In this document: positions 41,836-48,748 of the stretch, in pieces | Position numbering within the stretch: position 1 is the stretch's first letter | How the letters are laid out: each line of letters begins with the position of its first letter | NCBI GenBank assembly: GCA_020073565.1 | Contig: JAIQEY010000026.1 | Span: 21,594 to 85,593 of the forward strand | Source of the DNA: Terriglobia bacterium | GTDB lineage: Bacteria; Acidobacteriota; Terriglobia; Terriglobales; Acidobacteriaceae | Length of the DNA stretch: 64,000 bases | Reading direction: 5' to 3' | Notes under the pieces: generated by a model | Databases searched by the model: none | What the model saw: the letters and a program-made list of their open reading frames with translations, nothing else | Told to the model about the DNA's origin: nothing | Translations under genes and position numbers: made by a program

Positions 41836-42796
41836 CTTCAAGCTCGTCTACAGCGACGACTACTTCCTGCCCATCGGCTCCCACGTCTTCCCCGCCGAAA
41901 AATACAAGCGCATTCATGACCGTCTGCTCGCCAATGGAATTGCAGCCGCATCCGATTTTGTCTGCCCTCGTCCCGCGACCGACGAGGACGTTCTGCTAGT
42001 CCACACTCCTCGCTATGTCGAGAAGCTGAAGACCGGCACGCTTAGCGCCCGTGAAGAACTGCAGATGGAAGTACCGTATTCGCCGGAGTTGGTGCGCGCC
42101 TTCTGGCTGGCGGCTGGGGGTTCGATCCTCGCCGCCGACTACGCACTCAACGACGGCGTCGCCATTAGCGTCGGCGGCGGGTTCCACCACGCCTTCCCCG
42201 ACCACGGCGAAGGCTTTTGCATGATCCACGATGTCGCCGTCGCCATCCGACGGATGCAGGCTGACGAGAAAATCAGCACGGCCATGACCGTCGATTGCGA
42301 TGTCCACCAAGGCAACGGGACGGCTGTGATCTTTGCTGGCGCGCCGGGCGCGGCTGGACCTCCTGGCCCAGCGAATCAGGCCCGGGTGCACAAACAGACC
42401 AGCAATGTCTTTACCATCTCGCTTCACCAGGAGAACAACTACCCGGCATTTAAGCCCCCTTCGTCTCTCGACCTGAATTTGCCCGACGGCATCGGGGACG
42501 CCGACTATCTGGCATGCCTCGGCAACGCGCTGAGCTTGGGATTGAGCAAAGTCAAGCCGGAACTCATCTGTTACGTTGCTGGAGCTGATCCGTACCGCGA
42601 AGATCAGCTCGGCGGATTGTCATTGACCATTGAGGGATTGAAGGAGCGAGATGCACTCATGTTCCGAATCGCCAAGGGCGAAGGCATTCCCGTGATGGTC
42701 ACGCTTGCCGGCGGCTACGCCCACAAACTCGAAGACACGATCACCATCCACTGCAACACGATCGTGGCTGCGAAGGAAATATTTGGAGTACGGTGA
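41828..42796 (+). CDS. Histone deacetylase/acetoin-utilisation family hydrolase
   Basis: 322 aa zinc-dependent deacetylase fold. Metal and catalytic residues are in SVGGGFHHAFPDHGEGFC (HH pair), TVDCDVHQGNG, and CYVAGADPYREDQLGG. It resembles bacterial class-IV-like (HDAC11-type) proteins acting on small acylated amines or acyl-lysine. A ~24-residue Gly/Ala/Pro-rich, collagen-like insert (GAPGAAGPPGPANQARVHK) sits between VIFA and VFTISLHQENNYP, where relatives are contiguous. The start lies in a heptamer repeat without a Shine-Dalgarno. Confidence 0.88.
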   Translation: MLPFKLVYSDDYFLPIGSHVFPAEKYKRIHDRLLANGIAAASDFVCPRPATDEDVLLVHTPRYVEKLKTGTLSAREELQMEVPYSPELVRAFWLAAGGSILAADYALNDGVAISVGGGFHHAFPDHGEGFCMIHDVAVAIRRMQADEKISTAMTVDCDVHQGNGTAVIFAGAPGAAGPPGPANQARVHKQTSNVFTISLHQENNYPAFKPPSSLDLNLPDGIGDADYLACLGNALSLGLSKVKPELICYVAGADPYREDQLGGLSLTIEGLKERDALMFRIAKGEGIPVMVTLAGGYAHKLEDTITIHCNTIVAAKEIFGVR

Positions 42797-42845
42797 GCAG
42801 TTCTTGCGACGCCGGGTCTCACACCGCGGTCAAGGATGATTCCCT

Positions 42846-42961
42846 CACCTCACCCGCTTCCATCGGCTTTCCGCATAGGTGGCGAACTTTTTCTGCGGTT
42901 CCGCCAGTTCAAATACCTCGGTGAACTCGTCGTGGTTGAGGATCTTGTAGGTCTCTCGTGC
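42846..42961 (-). pseudogene. 3' remnant of an unidentified small protein gene
   Basis: The minus strand between two stops reads ETYKILNHDEFTEVFELAEP then QKKFATYAESRWKRVR, which looks like a genuine protein C terminus. It is reminiscent of the end of small beta-barrel (DUF1579/lipocalin-like) proteins. There is no start codon and an in-frame stop lies directly upstream, so it is interpreted as the leftover of a deleted gene. Family assignment is tentative. Confidence 0.4.
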
Positions 42962-43078
42962 TCACTTTCCCCCCGCGGTCGAAGTGCGCCCCCGCACGAA
43001 CAAGTAGTTTCGAATCGCCTTTCGGAGTATGATGCAGTTCCATCTCCCACCAGGATTTCTGACTTCCAGGAGTTTCTT

Positions 43079-43423
43079 ATGCCGGTCCAGTCCAAGGATC
43101 CTCGCGAGATCTTCCCGAATTTCTCCTCCCTCTTCGGTCAGGCCTCCAAGATGAATGTGAAAATTGATGGAGCAGCGCTCACGCAGCTCCTGTCCGTCAC
43201 CGTTCAACTTAATGCCCGCAAGACTCCGGTGCCGCCTTCCCGACGCATCCAGGCTCTAGCCGAATGGTCGGCCCTGCTGCAACAGAAACAAGGACAAGTT
43301 CTCGACGCCACGGATATTTGGGAATGGATCAAGAAATGGATTGTGCCGGATCCCGTGCACGCCGACCGCTTGTGGCGCCACGTCATCTTGACGCGGTCGG
43401 AAGAGGCTGGCGCGCGCGAATAG
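43079..43423 (+). CDS. Hypothetical protein
   Basis: 114 aa; ATG 43079 is preceded by AGGAG at 7 nt, which decides the start over the longer frame from 42836. Mostly helical, with VKIDGAALTQLLSVTVQLN and a Trp-rich C terminus (DATDIWEWIKKWIVPDPVHA). No signal peptide, membrane segment or recognised domain. It is followed after 30 bp by a membrane protein gene, probably in one operon. Confidence 0.6.
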   Translation: MPVQSKDPREIFPNFSSLFGQASKMNVKIDGAALTQLLSVTVQLNARKTPVPPSRRIQALAEWSALLQQKQGQVLDATDIWEWIKKWIVPDPVHADRLWRHVILTRSEEAGARE

Positions 43424-43453
43424 GGCTGCCGTGTGATCGAAGGAGGGGACAGC

Positions 43454-44053
43454 ATGCCGGAACCGGATGATCCGATTAGCCAGGCTCGCCAGGGCGGCAT
43501 TTGGCTGGTAGGACTCTCGGGCGCCGCCATCGGGGGCGCTCTGGCGAAACTCGATTGGCTGATTAAGTTTCCACCCTCCGCCAAGATTGCGTTCTTCGTC
43601 GCCTTTATTGGCTTTCTCGTCTCAATCTATTTTGGCGTCTGTTATGTCGGGCAATTGCTGCCCTTGAAACAACTGGTGCAGAAACGCAAAGACGCGGAGG
43701 CGGAACACAAGGATCAAGCCGAAATCGACAAAATCAAACAACAGATTAAAAACGCCAATACGAAGTCAGATTTTTTTCACTACTCCGCGATCATCCCTTT
43801 CCTTGTGTCCTGCATTGCGGTCCTGGTTTGCCTCAATACCCTGCTCTTCAAACCCTGGGACATCGAACGTCCGCCGCTGCCTCCAGTGCCTCCAAACAAA
43901 TACTTGATCACGAATGTTCCGGTTCACGTCCACGGACGTCTAACCCATTCGCACACTCTCCTTCTCAACCAGCAGACGGGCGAAATCTGGGAGTTGACGT
44001 GCGAAAACGGGAAAATCATAGCCTTCCGCAGCGTCCCCGTCGCGCCACACTAA
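43454..44053 (+). CDS. Membrane protein with coiled coil, unknown function
   Basis: 199 aa from ATG 43454, preceded by GGAGGGG at 5 nt. Helices lie at ~15-35 (GIWLVGLSGAAIGGALAKL), ~42-62 (AKIAFFVAFIGFLVSIYFG) and ~115-135 (FHYSAIIPFLVSCIAVLVCL). A charged cytoplasmic or periplasmic coiled coil (KDAEAEHKDQAEIDKIKQQI) lies between. The C-terminal ~60 residues form a beta-rich domain. No family recognised; likely acts with the small protein encoded just upstream. Confidence 0.65.
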   Translation: MPEPDDPISQARQGGIWLVGLSGAAIGGALAKLDWLIKFPPSAKIAFFVAFIGFLVSIYFGVCYVGQLLPLKQLVQKRKDAEAEHKDQAEIDKIKQQIKNANTKSDFFHYSAIIPFLVSCIAVLVCLNTLLFKPWDIERPPLPPVPPNKYLITNVPVHVHGRLTHSHTLLLNQQTGEIWELTCENGKIIAFRSVPVAPH

Positions 44054-44157
44054 ACCCGCCATCGTGAGCCCTTACCCGAACTCTCACCGGCTAGAAAAGT
44101 CGGACTCTGGGGCTCGGGTTGTCGTATGCTCCATGAGATCTCCCAGGAGGAGAACCA

Positions 44158-44730
44158 ATGCGAACACTTCTGATCTGTCTGTTTGCGACCGCCGCCGTCG
44201 CCTTGGCCCAGGAAAATCCGCCGAAAGCCGCTGCCGCTCCGGCCCCGGACAATCCGCTCAGCACATGGAATAAGAAGGCCTACGGACGGGTGAAAGATAT
44301 CCTGCTCCGCTCCGCCGAAAAAGTGCCCGAGGAGAATTACAGCTTTAAGCCCACGGACGCGGTCCGCAGCTTCGGCCAGATCGTTGGACACGTGGCCGAC
44401 GCACAGTACCTGTTTTGTTCCATCGCACTCGGCGAGAAAAATCCCGCCCCGAACATCGAGCAGAGCAAAACCTCGAAAGCCGATCTGATCGCCGCACTCA
44501 AGGACGCCTTCGCCTACTGCGACAAGGCCTACGACGGCATGACCGACGCGTCCGCGACTCAAATGGTGAAACTCTTCGGAAACGACGCACCGAAACTAGC
44601 CACGCTGACGGTCAACAACATGCACAACATGGAACACTACGGCAACCTCGTCACCTACATGCGGCTGAAGAACATCGTTCCTCCAAGCAGCGAGCCCGCG
44701 CCCCGGACAGCGCCACCGCCGAAGAAATAA
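44158..44730 (+). CDS. Exported DinB-like protein
   Basis: 190 aa. A signal peptide (RTLLICLFATAAVALA) precedes a DinB/YfiT-like four-helix bundle. Its metal-binding histidines are plausible in FGQIVGHVADAQYLF and NNMHNMEHYGNLVTYMRLK. ATG 44158 has a strong AGGAGG. DinB-fold proteins bind a metal and several are thiol-dependent S-transferases; the exported form has no known substrate. Pro-rich C terminus. Confidence 0.82.
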   Translation: MRTLLICLFATAAVALAQENPPKAAAAPAPDNPLSTWNKKAYGRVKDILLRSAEKVPEENYSFKPTDAVRSFGQIVGHVADAQYLFCSIALGEKNPAPNIEQSKTSKADLIAALKDAFAYCDKAYDGMTDASATQMVKLFGNDAPKLATLTVNNMHNMEHYGNLVTYMRLKNIVPPSSEPAPRTAPPPKK

Positions 44731-44770
44731 TAATGTGCCGTGGGGAACCCGCCGGCGTTTGATGGTTTTC

Positions 44771-44806
44771 GTGGAAGAGCCGGCCTTTAGGCCGGCGTTT
44801 GATGGT
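44771..44806. repeat. REP-like hairpin R1 (RAYT 3' end)
   Basis: GTGGAAGAGCCGGCCTTTAG then GCCGGCGTTTGATGGT, with stem GCCGGCC/GGCCGGC. It overlaps the end of the RAYT gene: the stop codon and final codons of the transposase lie within this element. Confidence 0.78.
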
Positions 44807-45278
44807 GCTCCAAGAAGGGCTTTAGCCCCGGCGGCGCTGGATCGAGCCTGAACTTTCCCGAAGCCGACGAGTGCGGATAGTCCTCTGCTCTCCGCACCAA
44901 CTCCGCCCGCACCGGATTCATCCGAATATATTCGCGATGCCGCGCAAAGTCCTCGTCATCCCGGATTCGATGATTCGTGAAGCTCTCTTGCCACACCGGA
45001 AGACTTGACTTCAATCGAAACGAGAATCCTTCTTTGATGAACTGGACCGCCCGCTCCAGCGATATCTCGGACGCGGGCGTGATCAGAGCGTGAAAGTGGT
45101 CGGGCATGATGACAAAATCATGAAGCAGATATTTCCCCTGTTCGCGGTAGTGCAGGAAGACATCAACGAGCAGGTCAGCGGCAGCGGTGCGCTGAAAAAC
45201 CGCTCTGCGTTGCGCGGTCACGGAGGTGATGAAAAACGTGCGCTCCATCCACGGAGGGTAGTCTTGTCGGATCAACAA
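44787..45278 (-). CDS. REP-associated tyrosine transposase (Y1/IS200-like, RAYT)
   Basis: 163 aa, apparently intact. The HUH motif is HFH in FVIMPDHFHALITP, and the catalytic Tyr is in HREYIRMNPVRAELV. Also typical are FIKEGFSFRLKS and VWQESFTNHRI. RAYTs are single-copy domesticated relatives of IS200/IS605 transposases believed to mobilise REP/REPIN hairpins. Four similar hairpins lie within 800 bp, including one over its own 3' end. The frame opens with TTG at 45278; ATG at 45248 is an alternative. Confidence 0.88.
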   Translation of the reverse strand: MLIRQDYPPWMERTFFITSVTAQRRAVFQRTAAADLLVDVFLHYREQGKYLLHDFVIMPDHFHALITPASEISLERAVQFIKEGFSFRLKSSLPVWQESFTNHRIRDDEDFARHREYIRMNPVRAELVRRAEDYPHSSASGKFRLDPAPPGLKPFLEHHQTPA

Positions 45279-45317
45279 AAGATGTGAGTGCAGTCACGTC
45301 GAAATTGTTCAATTTTC

Positions 45318-45449
45318 GTGGAAGAGCCGGCCTTCAGGCCGGCGTTGAGGTAAGAAATGAGGGGCTTTAGCCCCGGCTCAGGGCGACCACGGGGCCTAAA
45401 GGCCTCTTTCGAATGCATCGAACGCGGCCCTAAAGGGCCGCTCTTCCAC
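45318..45449. repeat. Inverted pair of REP hairpins (REPIN-like), R2 and R3
   Basis: R2 (45318-45349), GTGGAAGAGCCGGCCTTCAG plus GCCGGCG, and R3 (45423-45449), the reverse complement type CGCGGCCCTAAAGGGCCGCT plus CTTCCAC, face each other. The spacer holds GGGGCTTTAGCCCC and GGGGCCTAAAGGCCTC. Two REPs in inverted orientation with a short spacer is the organisation of a REPIN, the presumed transposing unit of RAYTs. Confidence 0.8.
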
Positions 45450-45554
45450 GGTGACGCGAAGGCCAGCGTCGGGGTCAGAGGATTCCTCGGGCGGTGGAAT
45501 TTGCGGAACAGTCAGGCCCTTCTAGGCCCGGGGTCACGCCGCAGTTTTGTTTGG

Positions 45555-45586
45555 GTGGAAGAGCGGGCCTTTAGGCCCGCGTCTAA
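45555..45586. repeat. REP-like hairpin R4
   Basis: GTGGAAGAGCGGGCCTTTAG then GCCCGCGTCTAA, stem GCGGGCC/GGCCCGC. The 5' tag GTGGAAGAGC is identical to R1-R3 while the stem sequence differs by compensating changes. Confidence 0.78.
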
Positions 45587-45906
45587 GACGGAAATGAGGA
45601 GGGCTTTAGCCCCTTGGCTGGGGGTTCGCTTTGAAGCGCACCCGACCCGGAGTTCACAGAATCCCAACCGGGACAGAAACCTGGAATCTCACCTTTCGAA
45701 AAAGCGAGAGCAAGGACACCCCGCCATCCCAGACACAGCCCCGGAGGGACGACCGAAAGCCCTGAGCCTAGACGGCCCCGCGTTCCCGTGGGGCGCGGAC
45801 ATTCCTGTCCGCGTGTCGATACCGTCCAAGTTTAAGGTTTGCCGAGAGGGTGGGCCGTGGAATCCACCTAGCGAAAGTCGCGAAAGGGCGGGCACGGACG
45901 ACAAGC
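45587..45906. repeat. Non-coding repeat island 3' of the CBASS operon
   Basis: 320 bp of further repeat fragments. They include GGGCTTTAGCCCC-like remnants, a CTCACCTTTCGAAAAAGCGA hairpin-like segment, AGCCCCGGAGGGACGACCGA (a module shared with the repeat at 36571) and the palindrome GCGGACATTCCTGTCCGC. A long plus-strand frame runs through it but consists of repeat translation only. Confidence 0.55.
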
Positions 45907-47019
45907 CTAGCTCTCTCCGTTGATGACGAGGCTCGGCACATGATTCGGGTGAACGTACTCGTACAACTGCGTTTTTGGGGTCATGGTTGGATTAAGCTGT
46001 TGGCCGACTATCACTGCCCCCGGTGCTGGCCCGGCGTACAGGATGTGCCAGACAGTCGACGGCAGAGAGCGCGCAAGAGCACTCTCGAATGTATCCCGCG
46101 CAAGACCTCCGAGGTCGCGTAGCTGTAGAGGATGCTGGAGCCAGCGTGTCGTCGGAGAATCTATGGCGATTCTGACAAGTGAAGCGGATGGCAGGTTGCT
46201 CAACAGTGGCTGGGCATCCACCCTTGCACTCAGTTCGAATGCGAATAAGATGTGCTCCGGATTGGCACTTCCTTCGATTGACAATTGTGGGCCGGATGCG
46301 GCCCTCCCATTCGTTGGCCAGACCCAGGTGTGTTCGTCCCTGTGGTACTGAAACAGCTGCACGGTGGGCCGATTCGTTAGAACATATCCCGCATACAGGC
46401 ACGCCGTTACTCGCGCCAGTGCGAAAACTGCAATCATTCTTTCGAAGCTGTCGCCCTCGCGAAGCACAGCGCCCAATTGTGCGCGGATTCGCCGAGCCAC
46501 ATCAGGCCAACCGTTCTCGTCAAGTGTGGCATTGAGTCGCTCCGGGGCATTGACCATGTAGTCGGGCGATAACGCTGCATCAAAAGTCAGACTGTCGATC
46601 GGCCACTGGTCCTCACCAATTGCAATCGCGTGCCACCCAACGCGACTCTTACCACGCTCGGGCAGCGATGCTCTGACCCAGGCTTCGTGGTTGTACTTGA
46701 GCTGACAAATCACTTCCACCGTATTTGTGTTCTTTTGGCCGTCGAGTCTGAAGTGGCAGTTCTTGCAGAGCAGAATCAGATTTTCGTAGTCGTTTCGCTG
46801 CTTGGCGGAAAGGACCGACAGCGCCCGTGGGCCAGAGTCAGAGTGGGAGTGCATATGGGCGATATCGCCTATGGGCACGATCGGATCATGTTCGTTCTTG
46901 TCAACGTACAGCTCGATGCGGCAAGTCGGCACAGCGCATCGGCCAGCGGCACGGCCCCAGAGTAATTTCAGGGTCTGGTCCGTATAGGACCTCCCGGCGG
47001 TGCTTGACCTTTTCTTCAT
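45907..47019 (-). CDS. cap5: CBASS effector: HNH nuclease-SAVED fusion (Cap5-like)
   Basis: 370 aa. The N-terminal HNH nuclease has the metal/zinc framework C28-x4-C33, H55 (GDIAHMH), N80 and C85-x2-C88-H89 (ENLILLCKNCHFRL). The C-terminal ~210 residues form a SAVED-like sensor (FAFELSARVD, ASLVRIAIDSPTTRW, ALARSLPSTVWHILYAGP). In Cap5 proteins a cyclic oligonucleotide binds SAVED and switches on dsDNA degradation, killing the infected cell. ATG 47019 overlaps the E2 stop (ATGA), so translation is coupled. The exact nucleotide ligand is not predictable here. Confidence 0.88.
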   Translation of the reverse strand: MKKRSSTAGRSYTDQTLKLLWGRAAGRCAVPTCRIELYVDKNEHDPIVPIGDIAHMHSHSDSGPRALSVLSAKQRNDYENLILLCKNCHFRLDGQKNTNTVEVICQLKYNHEAWVRASLPERGKSRVGWHAIAIGEDQWPIDSLTFDAALSPDYMVNAPERLNATLDENGWPDVARRIRAQLGAVLREGDSFERMIAVFALARVTACLYAGYVLTNRPTVQLFQYHRDEHTWVWPTNGRAASGPQLSIEGSANPEHILFAFELSARVDAQPLLSNLPSASLVRIAIDSPTTRWLQHPLQLRDLGGLARDTFESALARSLPSTVWHILYAGPAPGAVIVGQQLNPTMTPKTQLYEYVHPNHVPSLVINGES

Positions 47020-47450
47020 GCGGATTTGTGCTGAGGCCAGTCTGGATGGGTTCCGCCACCCTCCCAAAAGCCAGTGGCTAGCCACACCTCATAGAAACGC
47101 AGCCATGCTGAGATCCAAGGGATTATGTAGTCGGAGATCCTCATATCCGGACGCCACTGGCCTTCCAGGTACAGGCAGAGCTGATTCCCCTTGAACACGT
47201 GAGGCAGCCGGTGACACCCGCTGGCAAGCCGGAGCTTTGGACGCAAAACATGCACTTTCGGATGACGCGGAATTTCGTACAACAACTCGACTGTGTACCT
47301 GTCACTGATCGCAGAGGGCTGGAACTCGCCCACGCAGCGCAGCCGGTTGCCAAGTATCTGAGCGAGAAATTCCGGAAATCTGGCAGCCAGAAAATAGCGC
47401 TGCTGTATCAGCGTTAGTGGCTTCTGTCGTAGGTAGCTACTCCGACCCAT
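47016..47450 (-). CDS. Stand-alone E2-like conjugation protein of CBASS
   Basis: 144 aa. RHPKVHVLRPKLRLASGCHR, LPHVFKGNQLCLYLEGQW and IIPWISAWLRFYEVWLATG, then EGGGTHP. The probable catalytic Cys is C92 (NQLCLY) and the HP/PWxxxWL...GGGxHP pattern is that of the prokaryotic E2 family found in CBASS operons with only an E2 and no E1 or JAB peptidase. In studied systems the E2 binds or conjugates the CD-NTase C terminus and regulates signalling. The gene starts inside the last codons of the CD-NTase gene (14-bp overlap). Identification is by motif recognition. Confidence 0.8.
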   Translation of the reverse strand: MGRSSYLRQKPLTLIQQRYFLAARFPEFLAQILGNRLRCVGEFQPSAISDRYTVELLYEIPRHPKVHVLRPKLRLASGCHRLPHVFKGNQLCLYLEGQWRPDMRISDYIIPWISAWLRFYEVWLATGFWEGGGTHPDWPQHKSA

Positions 47451-48582
47451 GGAATGTGTTCGGCACCATGCGAACCTTGGCGTCAGAAACCGACGTAATA
47501 AGTCCCGCGCTGGTAATACCGAGCCTGCCCGCCATCCGGTCCTCCTGAAGCCTCCTGGCCTGTTTCCTCAGCACGGTCTTCACAGGTTCGCCGAACAATG
47601 CTTCTAGCTCTGTATTGACGCTCCCCTTTCGTGCAATTAGCTGTACCCAGCGGCGGTGGAAATCACGAATACCGTTCTCAAAAGCTCCGTATGCAGCGGC
47701 GTTCCCGCTCCAGCGCTCGCTCAGGTCCTCGACGACGTTCGGCGAAGGATTCCAGACTGTGAGGCGCTCACCTCTGCTGCGAGCGACATCGATGAGCCCC
47801 AGAATTCCGCTCAATGCCGCGTCGAGCGCCCTGCTGACGGACCGCTCTCCCCTGTAAGTGTTCCCAGCCAGCGTCGTCAGGACTATGGAAATGGGTGCCA
47901 GGGCTGCATCTACTTCGGCGTAGTACATATCTCGCCACCGCTTAAGCAGTTGCACGACGAGCTGCAGCGCCCTCTTCTCCCCGACTGCTTCTTGTGCTGG
48001 AACAGGCTCAGCCTTGTCGAGCACACGGCCGATGAAGATAGCCCTGGATTGCTTTTCAAACCACGCGATGTACCCTCTGGGGTCGCTGTCACTCCACCCT
48101 CGCAAGGCGCGGTCCGGAACCTTGATGCAGGTTCCTGTTCCGGCCCCGTTCCGACAGGCAGGCAGAATATCCATGTAGAAGTCGTTGGTGTATTCGATAC
48201 GTACGCAGCGGTTCTTCTGCGAGGTCATTGGGCCGTAGACGCCGTGCGCATGCAGGAACCTATAGAGGGAATCGATCAACCGCATCGGATCGACCTGGTG
48301 GTGGGCAAGAGAAAGCTCAAGCACGAAATCGAGGTCATGCGGCCCTTCGATGGGTTTCACCGTGGTCCCTAGCGCCATCGACCCCTGCGGGTAAATTTTT
48401 GGGCGAAGTCGATGAAAGGGAGATCCTTCACTCTCGAGTAAGTCGCCCAGTGTCTCGTACCGTTCGACGGCCTGGTCGTGTCTGGCAGAGGTTAGTTGGA
48501 GCTCCTCGCACACCTCGAAGAGCAATCCGTCAAGCACAGACGTGAAATCCCGCGCAAAAGAGAGAGCCGAAGCAACAGCCAT
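47437..48582 (-). CDS. CBASS CD-NTase (cGAS/DncV-like nucleotidyltransferase)
   Basis: 381 aa. The catalytic signature is complete: YPQGSMALGTTVKP (G67-S68), HDLDFVLEL (D83, D85) and a third acidic residue D138 in FYMDILPACR. A helical C-terminal lobe (RALQLVVQLLKRWRDMYYAE) follows. It makes a cyclic di- or trinucleotide second messenger on phage infection. The C terminus reads MVPNTFHGSE, so it ends near but not at a Gly, relevant to E2-mediated conjugation. ATG 48582 has GAGGGG upstream. It is first gene of the three-gene operon; clade not assigned. Confidence 0.9.
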   Translation of the reverse strand: MAVASALSFARDFTSVLDGLLFEVCEELQLTSARHDQAVERYETLGDLLESEGSPFHRLRPKIYPQGSMALGTTVKPIEGPHDLDFVLELSLAHHQVDPMRLIDSLYRFLHAHGVYGPMTSQKNRCVRIEYTNDFYMDILPACRNGAGTGTCIKVPDRALRGWSDSDPRGYIAWFEKQSRAIFIGRVLDKAEPVPAQEAVGEKRALQLVVQLLKRWRDMYYAEVDAALAPISIVLTTLAGNTYRGERSVSRALDAALSGILGLIDVARSRGERLTVWNPSPNVVEDLSERWSGNAAAYGAFENGIRDFHRRWVQLIARKGSVNTELEALFGEPVKTVLRKQARRLQEDRMAGRLGITSAGLITSVSDAKVRMVPNTFHGSE

Positions 48583-48748
48583 GATCCCCTCACCTGATTA
48601 TGGATAGCTACACGCTGGCGGGAGTACGGCTGGAGCCTAGGGACAGTCGAATCTACGTCAGTGGCGCAAAATCCAGTTTTGACTTCTACAAAACGTCGAA
48701 CAATCAGGGATGGGCGCCACGACGCACCCACCCCCTAATCCAATCCAA

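Noticed and set aside
45357..45923. 188-aa plus-strand open frame
   Set aside because: It is a translation of successive palindromic repeats, with no protein-like composition and no family similarity.
48583..48748. GCCACTG motif upstream of the CBASS operon as part of a cobalamin riboswitch
   Set aside because: The heptamer alone is too common; no other riboswitch elements are present and the downstream genes do not fit.
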